DNA of 64,000 nt. It comes from Sternotherus odoratus. Lineage: Eukaryota; Chordata; Testudines; Kinosternidae. A program made the translations under genes and the position numbers. The stretch covers positions 10,364,651 through 10,428,650 of the forward strand of contig JAVMKO010000003.1 of the NCBI GenBank assembly GCA_032164245.1. Direction: 5' to 3'. Numbering within the stretch: the first letter of the stretch is position 1; each line of letters begins with the position of its first letter. Below are positions 34,075-46,395 of the stretch, one piece after another. The notes under the pieces are model-generated. The model saw nothing but the letters and a program-made list of their open reading frames with translations, did no database searches and was not told the origin of the DNA.

Positions 34075-34265
34075 CAATCAGAGAGGTAGCCGTGTTAGTC
34101 TGGAATTGCAGAAGTGACAAAGAATCCTGTGGCACCTTAAAGACTAACTAAAGTATTGAAGCATAAGCTTTTGTGGGCTAATACCCAGTGGATATTAGCC
34201 CATGAAAGCTCATGCTTCAATACTTTAGTTTGTCTTTAAGGTGCCACAGGACTCTTTGTCACTTC
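34075..34265. mobile_element. Penelope-like 3' end with long inverted repeat
   Basis: agagaggtagccgtgttagt starts the terminal sequence. From 34111 to 34183 it reads rightward, and from 34193 to 34265 the same 73 bp returns as the reverse complement around a 9-nt loop. The two arms differ at only a few positions. This is a head-to-head terminal repeat, as described for some Penelope-like elements. Confidence 0.75.
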
Positions 34266-35586
34266 TTTTATTCTTATAGCCCTTTGGGGATATATAGAGG
34301 TTTGTTTTACAACATATCTCCTGTAAATTTAAAACTGAACATACTGCATTTTTCAAAACACTTTAAGAGGTTTATTACTCTATTTATTCTTTATTGTACC
34401 TGCATTTGTCTTTAAAATGCAAGCTGTTTGAAGCAGGATTTGCTATTGCTTGATACAGGTTTTACAGTGTCAGATCCCCTTGCCACACTATTTTGAAAAA
34501 CGGCATTATCAATAGATGCAGTCAAGGCAGTTTTATATTCCTTCCATAGTTCTGGAAACTGAACCACGGGGTGAATCTTTCGTTAAAAAGTCTACTGTAC
34601 AATTACAGTTATTCTAAAGGCTGTGCTGACTTCTGAAGCATTGACAATAAATAGGGGAAGCTGGTGATCTGTGCTCCAAGGCCTCCAACCCAAAGGCACA
34701 GTGGACAGAATACCTTTTGGCTTTATGATCAGGTCTAAAAACATGCACTAGTTGGGATTGTGAGTGTGCTGCCTTTACCCAGCCGACCTGCAAAACTGGC
34801 TTGTATTCATACCCTCGTAGACATAAGAACTCTGCTTAACCTGCAGTTTCACTTAACAAGACTTTGCGTATTGTGAGCTGTACTGTGTTAGAAAATAATT
34901 TTTAAAAAATAATTAAGCAATTGGTAAAAGGTGAAAAGTTTATATAATCACATGAGGTTCTTTGACCTTTTGACTCATTCTTGTAAGATTCAGTGGTAAA
35001 GCAGATCATGTGTTATAACCCCAGGGTCTGGAAATTTTGGCATATCTAAATTTACTTGCCTTGATTTTGTGCTCTTTTTTTACAGGACAAACCCGATACC
35101 AAAGTTGCAAAAAAATGCATACGCTCATTACGGTGTGTTTTATTATATAAATTAAAAACAGCTAATCACTGTTTGAATAACAAAGATAATTAGGTTTCCT
35201 TCTGCCTTTTGGTTAAAACCAAACATAAGATTTCTATTCTCTTTGTTTTGTTTTTCCTGACTCGCCCTGTAAGATGATTGATTTCATGTTGCAACTTCCT
35301 AGCTTTGGAGATCAGGACGTTTAGTGATAATCTTTTACTCCCCCATGGTCTCATTCCTGCAGTGCCTCTGCAGACAAAACTCACAAGGGCTTCAGCTCTC
35401 CCTGACTGAACTCATTTTGATCATCAAGTCATCACTTTGCAGAAACATGGGACATCACGTAACTCAATTCTAAGTATGATATTTATTCCTAATGAAAATA
35501 TACAGTTCAATATACATGAAGTACATTAGATTCATTAAGGGTATCCAGAGAATATTACACTGGGAAAGGATAACGATGCCGTCACC
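34266..35586. other. Intergenic, nothing recognised
   Basis: No convincing repeat or exon. A tttttttacag acceptor-like motif near 35081-35091 has no open coding exon behind it. Confidence 0.35.
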
Positions 35587-36172
35587 CAGTGGTTCCCAAA
35601 CTTTAGCAGCCTGCGAACCCCTTTCACAAAAATATCAAATCTCACAACCCCCCAAAAATGAATATTTCCAGGGATTTTCCCCTTACCTGAGCATAAATTA
35701 TAGAAGCCATGATCTTAGAAATAATTTGGATTTTTAGTGATATGCTTATTACTCACTGTTTATCATTACATTCTTATTTATCATTACATTATTAATTTTA
35801 TTACATTATGAAAACAGCAGCACTCTTTCAAGATTTCACTTTGGTAGCTCATATCGCTAAGATTAAGCCTCCTACATGTTTCATGAAGGAGTACCAGACG
35901 TGAAACAGCATGAAGATATTTAAGAAGCCAACTCAAATAAAGAATTCCTCCCATGAGCATTTGGGTCTTGAGCAAACAATGCACGACTACAACAAAGCTT
36001 AAACTTGTTCTGCCAGGAACTCATGGTCACGGAGGTTCAGGCAAATAGTCCTCATGGGGGTTGGGGTCCCCAGGGCTGGCTTTGTCCGCCATTACAGAAT
36101 ATTTTTCTGAGAACCTCCAGAAACAGTTGATGAACCCCCAAGGATTCATGAACCCCAGTTTGGGAACCATTG
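35587..36172. mobile_element. hAT MITE, CAGTGGTTCCCAAACTTT ends
   Basis: The left end cagtggttcccaaactttag and right end cagtttgggaaccattg are inverted. Flanks ccgtcacc and ccctaacc match at 6 of 8 positions, which suggests an old 8-bp duplication. The interior is AT-rich with words such as 'catgggggttggggtcccc', and there is no transposase. Confidence 0.75.
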
Positions 36173-37840
36173 CCCTAACCGCTTCCCATTCATTTAAGTA
36201 GAAACTAGATTACGTCTTACCAGCATAATTAGGAGTCTCCATCAGAGACTGAAGCCTCTTTATACTAGGCACTGTAGAAACACACAGTAAACCACTCAAG
36301 GATCCAGCAACTATTGGTCGATGCTCTTCTAGTAAAGGAAGAATACTAAGTGTGGAGTCAGTCCCATTCCCAGCCAAGTTAATGGGAATGCTGCCATTGA
36401 CTTCGGTAGGTGCAAGACTGGATCCTAAGCTTGGGGACTTTATATGAAGGTCTGCTAAGGTAACTGCTTGCCCTTAGACAAGTTTCACCGTATTTCATTT
36501 CAACACAGGTCTTACCACCTCAAAATGTTGCCTCCCATGTTAGTGTTACCATTTTTTCCCACTATAATAGAGGTAATGCTCATTTAAATCTGTATTTGAT
36601 ATAAGGGGGGGGATCTAAATAGGAAGCTTGACTTATTGTGCCTATTTAATGGCCTGAACATCATCTGTGGTAATTTATTACACAAGGCAGTTTAATAACT
36701 CTTAAGTCATGGATATGCTTTATGGTATCATTTAAGAGTTCATGGGGTCCCCGTCTGCTGAAGAGAGCTAAGTTTCTGTTTCTGAAGATCAAAGCAACAT
36801 GACTGTCCTAGTTAGAGGAGGAGAGATGTAAAAACACAGTCAAATTCTTCTGTCACAACGGTGCAACCCATGGATTTAGGGGAGCTGTGTGGGTGTTACA
36901 GATATCAGGATTTGGCCATATAAATCTCCAGTAGGAGGAGGACTCATTAGTGCAGGGGTTAGCTGGAGGTGGTGGTGGCGTAGATCTTCATAGCTGTTTT
37001 CCTCATTGTGTGCGGGATTGTGTCTCAGAGTTGGTAATCTGCCAGATTTTTCCAAGATTTTACTCTGTGATTATCATCATAAAGGATCTATTGTTACTGC
37101 ACTGTGCCAAGTTTTATTTACTGCTTAGTATACTCAGAGGAACTTTGAACTCCTCACCTTTTCTATCCCCCAGCCTCCTAAACTCAGTGGATTGCTCACA
37201 GTAATGAATGACCGTTTGAATACTGCCCTATAATCTTGCCTGATCTCTGTAGCTAGCAGTCCGACCATCCAAGATACAGCTTTTGGGACTTTCAAGGGAC
37301 ACTACTGAAGTCAGTGGAATGTTTGGATCTCCCCCAATAAGACTATACCCGTATACAAAGCTATTGAGTGTCATGTTTAGTCTAAAAGCTGTGGGTCTTG
37401 TCTTCTAATTTTGTGCTCTACGTTTCACCCTTCGGCAGCAGCATTTGTTTAGTTTAGTTTTAGGGGTGTTTTTTTAAACTTCTACAAACCTTGCTCCTTA
37501 CCTGGGCTCTTTGCTTTGAAGCTGTAGGGCTGCTTGCGTGATTAAAGACTCCTGTGTTAAGGGCTGGGCTTTTGGCTCCCTAGGCAATTATTCTTTTAAA
37601 AGAAACACATCTGCAATCTGCCAAATCCTAAAGAACACCCTATCCCATTACACCCCTCCTGTGTATGTTTTCTATTGTGCATAGCCAGGAATAAGAAACA
37701 TTTCTGTCTTCTATTCACAATGACATTTTCCCATGTGGCTGTTTTATATCTGAATAAAACCATGGCTTCAAGAACTGCCCTGGCCCCAGTGCATGCTGCT
37801 GCCACCCCGGAGCTGCCCTAGGTAAGTGGTGCCAGGCTGG
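36173..37840. other. Intergenic, nothing recognised
   Basis: It holds one faint palindromic MITE-like word (ccattgacttcggtagg, about 36395). There is no coding exon. Confidence 0.35.
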
Positions 37841-37846
37841 AGCTCA

Positions 37847-38355
37847 CATCCTGCACCCCTCCTGCACCCCAACTGCCTTCCATGAGCCCCCTGCCACATC
37901 CTGCACCCCTCCTGCACTCCCTGCCCTGAGCCCCCTGCCACATCCCGCACCCCTCCTGCACCCCAACTCCCTGCAATGAGCACCCTGCTGTACCCCCAAC
38001 CCTCCTGCACCCCAACTCCCTGCCTGAGCCCCCTGCTGCCCCCCACGCCCCCAACTCCCTGCCCTGAGCCCCCCTTGCACCCCAACTCCCTGCCCTGGCT
38101 CCCCTGCCGCATCCCGCACCCCTCCTGCACCCCAACTCCCTGCCTGAGCCCCCTGCTGCATCCCGCACCCTTCCTGCACCCCAACTCCCTGCCCTGGACC
38201 CCCTGCCACATCCTGCACCCCAACTCCCTGCCCTGAAACCCCTGCCGCATCCCGCACCCTTCCTGCACCCCAACTCCCTACCTGAGCCCCCTGCTGCACC
38301 CCACACCCCCAACTCCCTGCCCTGGGCCCCTGCCACACCTTTCACCCTTTCTGCA
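37847..38355 (+). repeat. C-rich minisatellite, unit about 50 bp, roughly ten units
   Basis: The unit reads ccctgccctgagccccctgc followed by cgcatcccgcacccctcctg and caccccaact. Several units are internally shortened. The same words appear inside TAGGGTTGCCAG-type MITEs, so the array probably grew from such an element. Long frames on both strands (up to 175 codons) are products of the repeat. Confidence 0.85.
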
Positions 38356-38900
38356 CCCCCTGGGGGCAGGGAGTGGACAGCATTGGGGTGAGGATTTCGG
38401 GGAAGGATTTGGAATGGGGGCAGGGAAAGGGTGGGAAGAGGCGGGACAGGGGCGGGGCCGGGGCAGCGACGGGGGATGTCAATGATGCAGCCCTCAGGTC
38501 AGTGCACTGGTCCTCATGAAAAAATGTGAAGTTAGTTCGACATTGTTGTGTTTGTGTTCTGTTTTGGTGTGAGGTTTTGATTTAATTTATTTTTATTTTT
38601 TTGAGAGATGGGATCAGTTAGGAAAGAAAAGTGAAGTGAGAGGCAGGATGTAGGCCAGGGAGACGAGTGAAGCTCAGGTGAAAAGATTTTGAGGGAAGGG
38701 AAGAGTTGAAGAAAAAGTGTAGAAAGTTCTGTGAATGTCCAGAGGGTCCCTCCTTTGCCAGCTTCTGCTCCCACCAGCTGGTGTTTGTCTCCTCCCTGCT
38801 GTTTTTCCCCAAGGCCACAAAGGAGGGGGTAGGAGAAGGTGAGGCACCACCTGGGCCCTACTGCCACCAGAGTAGAAGATCCCACCTGCACAGCTCTGGG
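38356..38900. other. G-rich flank of the minisatellite and plain DNA
   Basis: 38360-38480 is G-rich (ggggcaggg, gggcggggcc) and may be the remaining end of the element that seeded the array. The rest is unremarkable. Confidence 0.35.
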
Positions 38901-38901
38901 T

Positions 38902-39058
38902 CCATAGAATCATAGAAGATTAGGGTTGGAAGACACCTCGGGAGGTCATTTAGTCCAACCCCCTGCTCAAAACAGGACCAATCCCAATTAAATCCTCCCA
39001 GCCAGGGCTTTGCCATGCTGGGCCTTAAAAACCTCTAAGGAAGGAGATTCTGTGGGGA
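38902..39058 (-). repeat. CR1 3' end fragment
   Basis: ccatagaatcatagaagatt and gggttggaagacacctcggg form the reverse complement of the CR1 3' terminus. It is nearly the mirror of the end of the 29338-30480 copy. Confidence 0.85.
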
Positions 39059-39378
39059 GGGTGACCCAGCGGAGCTCCGTTGTACCTCCTCCTGCAAGTG
39101 CAGCAGTCCTTGCTTTGGCTGCTTCTGCTGCTACTCTTTGGCAGGCTCCTGCTTTGCAGTTTTCCTCCAAGATCACATGGAAAGGGGAGGACAGGCACAG
39201 TCTGGGTCCTATTTCCCATATTGGCAATACAGTTAGAGTCATTGAGTCATCACTTGGGATTGGACCCTGAGACCTCCAGAGATAAGGGTCTGAGTCTTAA
39301 GCACTACATCTACCTGGTAGCTGTAGCAGATTTTTTTGTCCTATGTGTATCAGCACAATGGGGATGTATAACCCACAG

Positions 39379-39540
39379 CAGGGATCGGCAGCCTTGGCAC
39401 ACAGCCCCCCAGGGTAAGTACCCTTGGCAGGCCCGGCCGGTTTGCTTATCTGCCGCGTCTGCTGGTTTGGCAAATCGCAGCTCCCACTGGCCGTAGTTCG
39501 CCACTCCGGTCCAATAGGGACTGTGGGAGCCACGATAGGC
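39379..39540 (+). repeat. hAT MITE fragment, 3' truncated
   Basis: cagggatcggcagccttggc starts a GC-rich body containing 'gccgcgtctgctggtttggc' and 'gcagctcccactggccgtag'. The same family appears in reverse at 20085-20207. Confidence 0.65.
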
Positions 39541-40021
39541 AAAACCTGGTTGTTCCAGGTCACTGGGTGGAGGCTCAAGCCGGTTTTGCATTGTGTTATT
39601 GGAACGGAACCCTTGGATACTGAACCTGGCCCTTGTTGCTGCCAAATCTGACGTGCAGAAGGGTTACACTATACCACGTACCATGAAATGCTTCCCCTTT
39701 CTGTGAACTTTCCTAATGCAGAGCTGTAAACTAATATCAGGGTTGCAGCTTCATTTTCTGAGAGACAGTTGGCTGGTTATCAAGAAGTCTTTCTGAGATA
39801 GGAGTGGTTCCAAACAAGCAAGAGGTCTCTGCATGAACTGGAGAAAGGGGTCGTTCAAATAAGCTTTAGTCATCTCTTTTGGTTGTTTGTTTCAATTTGC
39901 AATGCAGAGCAAAGTCAGTGATCAGAGTCATCAACTTGGGAAACAGATGCATCTGCGGGGAAGGAAACAATGCATACCACCGCTAACTTGAGATAAAACA
40001 GATTTTGATTAGAATTTGGGG

Positions 40022-40085
40022 TAAGGTGCCACAGGATTTTGTTTCCTCTGCTATTCCAGACTAACACAGCTACCTCTCTGATTCT
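40022..40085 (-). repeat. Penelope-like 3' end fragment
   Basis: taaggtgccacaggattttg to ctattccagactaacacagc, the reverse complement of the terminal sequence at 34081 and 55637. Confidence 0.6.
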
Positions 40086-40740
40086 TGATATAAGGTTTGA
40101 GGCACTCTGAATAACTGTCCTCTTCTCCTGACTCTTGCTGATCTTCCTGGGAATAGAGAGAGCCATTAATTTGCCTTTGTGTTTTTGTTTGCTTGCTTGT
40201 TAATCCAACCTATCTGCATAAAAACAGATAACTGCCCAAAATTAAGTTATTTTCCATTAAAATATTTTGTGGCAGGACAGAGCTGCCTCCATCCACTGAA
40301 AAACTCTTGGGACACATTTCTCATGGGGAGAAATCCTCATGAGTTTCTTCTGCATTATTCCTTTGGGGGTTGAAGTTAAGTCACTTCTTCTCAAGCAAAA
40401 CTCCCTCTGACTTCATGGATGTCAATGGCACGTTTGTCTGAGTGAGAAGAGCAGGATTTGGCACATACATTTTCAATTGGCATTTCTTATTCTCACAGCA
40501 GTTTTATACTCTGGTGCCCAGAGCCTTGTAACCTGCTTTAAAATGTGCTGACTGGAGGAAACACAAGGAATCTTGAATAGTAACATAGCTCCTAATCTCT
40601 CTCCTTTTACTTTTCTCCCCCAACCTTTCCACCCCCCACACCACCACTAACACCTCTTATCATTTTTTATGTTCATGTTTATTCTTCAGCTTCTATTTTG
40701 CATATTGTGTGATTAATTGAGAGAAGCTGACTAACTGATA

Positions 40741-41712
40741 GGCCTCAAAATCATCGAGCAGGTATGTTGGGATCAGTTCTTGGCTCTATGCTCTTTAACA
40801 TTTAATATCATTGAGCTGGAAGTAAACATAAAATCATCAATGATAAAGTTTGCAGATTACACACAAATTGGGAGAGTGGTAAATAATGAAGAGGACAGGT
40901 GATTGAAACAGAATGATCTGGATTACTTAGTAAACTGGACACAAGCAAACAATCTGCATTTTAATACAGCTAAATGTAAAGGTCTACATCTAGGAACAAA
41001 GAATGTAGGCTTTGCCTACGTGATAGGGGACTCTAACCAAAAAAGCAGTGATTCTGAAAAAGATTTGGGGGGGGGGGTTATGGGTAATCAGCTGAACATG
41101 AACTCCCTGTGTGATGCATTATTCTTGGATGCATAAAGAGGGGAAATCACAGGTAGGAGTAAAGTGGTTATTTTAACACTATATGTGGCACTGTTGCAAT
41201 CACTGCTGGAAAACTGGCCCCAGTTCTGGTATCCACAATTCAAAAAAGGATGTTGACAAATTGGAGAGATTTCAGAAAAGAGCCACAAGAATGATTTACA
41301 GTGGCAGACACAAGGAGTTCAATCTATTTAGCATAACAAAGAGAAGGTTAAGGGTTGACTTGATCACAGTCTATAAGTAGCTACATGCGGAGCAAATATT
41401 TGATAATGGGGACTTCAGTCTAGCAGAGAAAGTATAACACAATCCAAAGGAAGGAAATTAAAACTTGATGAATTCAGACTGGAAACAAGATGTACATTTT
41501 TAACAGTGAGGAATTAACTTTTTGGAACAATTTACCAATGGTTATGGTGGATTCTCCATCACTGGCAACTTTTAGGAAAAAATCCAATATTTGATTTAAA
41601 AGATTTTTCTCTAAGAAATATTTTGGGGGGAGTTTCCATGTTCTATGTTCTACAGGGGCTCAGGTCAGATCTCAAAGGTTCTTTCTGGCTTTGGAATCTA
41701 CAGATATATGCT
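40741..41712 (+). mobile_element. Old CR1/L3-type LINE fragment
   Basis: Decayed RT frames contain words such as LVNWTQANNLHFNTAKCKGL and KRATRMIYSGRHKEFNLFS, the region just after the RT core of CR1/L3 elements. The 3' end is ggttctttctggctttggaa. Several frameshifts and a poly-G tract (41068-41078) break it. Confidence 0.7.
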
Positions 41713-42423
41713 ATATAAGGTCACTGCACTATAATGGCATGGGGAGGGTGATGGACTTCATTATCATAATTCATTTTTTTTTCTTTTTATGTTATTCTGC
41801 TGAATATTGTCACATTTCAATACATTTATAATGGGAAGAAAAAGACACTAGTCTCACCTAGACTATCTGCATGAGTCAGTTTGGTTAATTTCATGACAGT
41901 TGATTTATCCTTTTTTATAATCAGTAAATCCCAGGAAATGCCCTTTTTAAATAAAATAGTAAACAAACAAAAAACTGTTAGTTCTGAATTTCGACATGGT
42001 AAATGATAACATTAGTTTTACATTATGGGCCAGATGCTCAAATCTATGGTGCTTGAGATACTTTGATGGAGCCATATTGATTTATACCCACTGGAGATCT
42101 GGCAAAATATACCTAGCTAAGGAACTGATATGAGAAGCTTTGGTAGTGCTTTTTATAAGCTATTTAATGTTAGTGAACATTTACACTTGAGGCATCTGGA
42201 AGATGTCTGAAGTAGATGTGGGTGGGATAGACAGTATCTGAAGGGATGTGGGATGAAAACTTTGTATCTTTCAGAGACTGATGCAACCTGTTCACAAAAC
42301 AGATTGTTCATTGAAATACAGTAATGTTGAGAATAACGTATGTCTGTGTACGACGTACGTACCCATATGCAAGGAAATGCAGTATATACATTCCACTGCT
42401 TGTTTATCTTAACATTCCAAGAT
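41713..42423. other. Intergenic, nothing recognised
   Basis: AT-rich DNA without features that I can support. Confidence 0.35.
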
Positions 42424-43482
42424 GAAAGCGAGGAATACTTGTAGCACCTTAGAGACTAACTAGTTTATTTCAGCATAAGCTTTTGTGGGCTATAGCTCAC
42501 TTCATCGGATGCATAGAATGGAACAGAAGTAAGATGCATTTATACACACAGAAAGAAAGAAAGAAAATTGTACATTAGCATACCAATTCTAAGAGGGCTG
42601 TTAAATGTAGATGGCCCATTATCAGCAGGAGAAAAAAATACCTTTTGAAATGGATTTCTGTGTCAAGTAAATTAACTCAGGAAATGCAATCAATTAGTGT
42701 AATGAGAGAACAATTCGCAAGTCCGATTTAGCCCCTGGTTAATTGTATCCAATTTGAAAATTAATTCCAGTTCCTCAGTTTCTCGTTGGAGTCTGGAAGT
42801 TTTTCTGTTTCAAAATTGAAACCATCAAATCTTTAATGGAATGGCCCGGAAGATTGATGTGTTCTCCTATTGGTTTTTGAATGTTACGATTCCTGATGTC
42901 AGATTTGTGTCCATTCATTCTTTTGCGTAGAGACTGGCCGGTTTGGCCAATGTACATAGCAGAGGGGCATTGCTGGCACATGATGGCATATATCACATTG
43001 ATCGATGTGCAGGTGAATGAACCTCTGATGGTATGGCTGATGTGATTAGGTCCTATGATGGTGTCAGTTGAATGGGTATGGGGACAGAGTTGGCATCGGG
43101 CTTTGTTAAAGGATAGGTACCTGGGTTAGTGTTTTTGTTGTGTGGTGTGCGGTTGCTGGTGAGTATTTGTTTCAGGTTGGGGGGCTGTCTGTAAGCGAGG
43201 ACTGATCTGTCTCCCAAGATATGTGAGAGTGTGGGATCATCTTTCAGGATAGGTTGTAGGTCTTTGATGATGCGTTGGAGAGGCTTAAGTTGGGGGCTGA
43301 AGGTGACGGCTAATGGTGTTCTGTTTTTGTCTTTTTGTTGGGTCTGTCCTGTAGTAGGTGGCTTCTGGGTACTCTTCTTGCTCTGTCAATCTGTTTTTTC
43401 ACTTCCCCAGGTGGGTATTGTAGTTTTTAAAATGCTTGGTAGGGATCTTGAAGGTTTGTCTCTGTCTGAGGGACTGGAGTGA
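42424..43482 (-). mobile_element. Penelope-like retroelement, 5'-truncated, 3' end with GIY-YIG region
   Basis: On the minus strand the RT C-terminal part (PLAVTFSPQLKPLQRIIKDL and then PTLSHILGDRSVLAYRQ) leads, through breaks, into a GIY-YIG endonuclease segment. The + strand left edge (tagcaccttagagactaact, cttcatcggatgcat) is the family's 3' terminal repeat. The sequence unrelated to the element beginning at 43483 marks the truncation. Confidence 0.8.
42775..42996 (-). pseudogene. GIY-YIG endonuclease domain of a Penelope-like element
   Basis: The 73-codon frame contains YAIMCQQC, then YIGQTGQSLRKRMNGHKS and a distal His-rich GEHINLPGHS. This matches the GIY-YIG fold: a YxxxC-like strand, YIGQT, Arg in the LRKR helix, and GEH. 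Metazoan Penelope elements use this domain for target cutting. The frame is open but cut off from a full-length RT, so it is not expected to work alone. Confidence 0.8.
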
Positions 43483-44454
43483 CCAAGATGATTTTTTCTC
43501 TGTTCTACAAATGTCAGCTCAATGTTGGAAAATTCTAAAAGGCTGTGTTGCAGGGTTTAAGCATGTTTTCAAAGCAGTGAGGTTAAAGATGAATAAAAAT
43601 GTTGTCAGGTTATGGTTAGGTTGACAATCCTCTCCCCATTTCTGTATAGTTTTCTGGAGATCTAATATACTCTGATATAAACAGAAACACTAACAGCACG
43701 TGATTACTCACTGGTTGCATGCCAGAGCAATTGGCCCCTTTGTCCAAGTACCTCCAGTCTCAGTTTGGCCAGGGAGGGGTTCTGTATTTTAGCTATTGTA
43801 CTGGATTACTGTCGTGCAAGGAATCTGTGCCTGCCCTGTTGCAAGGAAGTAATAAATTCATGTGGTCAGTTTAAAAGATCTAAGCCCCTACTGGATATTC
43901 CATGATTTATATGTACTTCCTGGGAACTAAGAAAAATGTTCTAAATATACTTTGCAGTGAAGTCTGACTTCCATTTTGTCTACACCCAGCTACAAACAAA
44001 TAATTCTCTGCACGCCCAACACTGAGTCAGTTGAGTAAAATACAGTAGCTGAATCCACTGTTAACCATCTACACTTCCTGTAAGAAATTTTAAGTGAGGC
44101 AGGTCCATGTATACTTTGGACACAGGTGAAACTTTCTCAGTCTTGATAGTCATCCTGGGTTAACAGTGAAGTCTGTACAAAATAAATAACTGTACTTTAT
44201 TCCAATCACGTGCATCTCGTGAAGGTGACCTACAGCCCAAGCTACCCAATGAGCTGAGACTACAAATTTGGAAGGCTAAGGGGATAGCGCTGATGCAATA
44301 AACTTAAATGTTTGTAAGTCATTTGATTTGGCATCACACATGATTAAAAAAATAATACTATAAAAAAATCAACATCACACACACTACGTGGATTAAAAAC
44401 TGGCAGACAGGTCTCAGAATATAATTCTAAATGGGGAATCATCAAGTTGTTGTG
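43483..44454. other. Intergenic, nothing recognised
   Basis: No supported feature. Confidence 0.35.
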
Positions 44455-45357
44455 TTTCAAGTGGGGTCCATGGAGTTTGTTCTTGGCCCTACACTATTTA
44501 ACATTTTTATCACTGACGTGAAAAAACATAACATCTTTCCTGATAAAGACACAGAAAAGGGCCGTAAATAATGAAGAGGACAGGTCAAATACAGAGTGAT
44601 CTGAATTTTTTTGATAGGCTGGGCCCAAGCAACCAATATGCATTTTACTATGGCTAAATGTAAATGTGGATACCGCTTGCAATAAAGACTGTAGACTATA
44701 CTTACAAGATAGGGGACACTATCCTGGGAAGCGGGGACTTTGAAAAAAACTTGAGGTTCTTGGTGGGTCCTGGTGGTTTATGAGTTGATCATGAGCACTA
44801 AATACAATATTGTGACCAAAAGGGCTAATGTAATCCTGGGATGATTAAACAGGGGAATCTCGAGTAGCAGTAAAGGCAATTCATGAAGGATGTTGATACA
44901 TTGGAAAGGATTCCGAGAAGAGCCACAAGAATGATTAAAGGATTGGAAAACATTCTTTATAATGCTAGCCTCAAGGAGCTCAGTCTATTTATTCCAGAGA
45001 AGAGAAGGCTAAGGGGTGACTTAACCACACTCTATATGTAAGTACATAGGGAACAGAAATTTGATAATAGAGGGCTCTTCAATCTAGCAGATAAAAGTAT
45101 AACAAAGTCCAGTGGCCTGTTGAAATTAGAGAAATTTAGAGTAAAAATTAGGCACATGTCTTTAACAGAGAAATTAACCATTGGGACAATTTAACAAGCA
45201 TTGTGGTGGATTGTCCATCACTGAAAAGGTTTATATCAAGATTGGATGTTTTTTCTAAAAGATCATTCCTGTTTTAACTAGAGCATATGGCCTGTGATAC
45301 TGCGGGTCAGTTTAGATGACCACAGTGGTCTCTTCTGACTATATAATCCATGAATGC
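44455..45357 (+). mobile_element. Old CR1/L3-type LINE fragment
   Basis: Sequence parallels the 40741 copy (aagagccacaagaatgatta, gtggtggattgtccatcact) and ends in ggtctcttctgactatataa. It is more decayed, with no open RT frame. Confidence 0.65.
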
Positions 45358-46124
45358 CAACATCCGTCTCTCTCTCTATAATACTCTGCTTGCAGTGCAC
45401 ACTTGCAGGGTTTATCAGTATTTCAATGCACTAGTTATGCTTTCTGTTTAACTGCCTAGCTGTTGTTCCAGTAAACATTTTGATTCAAGTGGGTGATAGC
45501 AATGTAAAGCGTTGTAATAACACTCTCTTAGGAGAGGGTCTTCTGGGATCCACTCCTTGGATCCAAGCCTACTGATCACAGCATGAAGAAACCATTTTAG
45601 GAAGTAGTTTCTAGGGATGGATTATTCTCCAAAGGTAATATCAGCCATATAAAGCCAGACAAGCTGAAAGAAGCATGTATTTGCGATGGAAATATCCCCC
45701 TAAATACCCACCTTGACTCCTCAGGCATGTGTTGCCATAATAGCTTCAGAATTAGGATTATTTAGCTCAGCTAGAACTTCACTGTTCTTAGCACACTGTA
45801 AAACGACGGGGAAGGGAGTTTAGAGAGATGCTAGAGACTTACATGGGAGGTGAAATGAAGTAGCTGTGATAAGAACAGGCGCTATCACTGAAAAGTGAAA
45901 AGAAGTGATACGGCTATAATCATTACTCCAGCCTTCTAGCCAGGTGCTATAGCTAATGGAGCAAACATGCACCTGTGTAGGAAGGTAGTGGTGCAAAGTC
46001 ATATTGATTGAGAGAGGCTTGACTGTGTGGTCCCCAGAAAGTGAAAAGAGAGGAAGACTAAACCAGCATAAGGCTGCCTCTGTGGCCAAGGGAAGAGTCT
46101 AGCTCGCTATTTTACAGAAAGGCA

Positions 46125-46245
46125 GCTTGAAAACCTAGAGAAATTAAATGATTTGCCCAGTGTCATGCTGCTAATCAGTGGCAGATCTGACCCTAGAAGT
46201 CAGATGTTCCTGGGCTGAGTCCACTAACTCACATTGCCTCTCGCA
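46125..46245 (-). repeat. MIR SINE remnant
   Basis: gcccagtgtcatgctgctaa and tcagtggcagatctgaccct match the MIR core on the minus strand, ending at tccactaactcacattgcct. Confidence 0.6.
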
Positions 46246-46309
46246 AGTATTTTCCTTTGCCTCTAATCCTCCAAGATCAACAGTTCTCCATCCCCAAACT
46301 TAACTATGT

Positions 46310-46395
46310 AGTAAAAGGGACAATCTTGCATCAGGAGAGAGATGGGCTGGAAGACCCGATAGGTTTTTTCCTCTCTTAATTTCTATGATTCGTTG
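46310..46395 (+). repeat. CR1 3' end fragment
   Basis: gagatgggctggaagacccg and ctctcttaatttctatgatt, a CR1 3' terminus. Confidence 0.5.

Noticed and set aside
34111..34265. Possible microRNA hairpin
   Set aside because: The arms are transposon termini and the stem is far too long for a typical pre-miRNA. The repeat explains the fold.
35081..35150. Possible exon after tttttttacag
   Set aside because: The reading after the acceptor-like motif does not match CRISP or RHAG, and no donor in frame follows.
37768..38345. Frames of 164-175 codons on the minus strand
   Set aside because: They are products of the 50-bp minisatellite unit, whose length keeps several frames open.
43231..43624. + strand frames of 83 and 62 codons
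   Set aside because: They lie antisense to the Penelope RT tail and across its truncation point. They are shadows of the minus-strand element.
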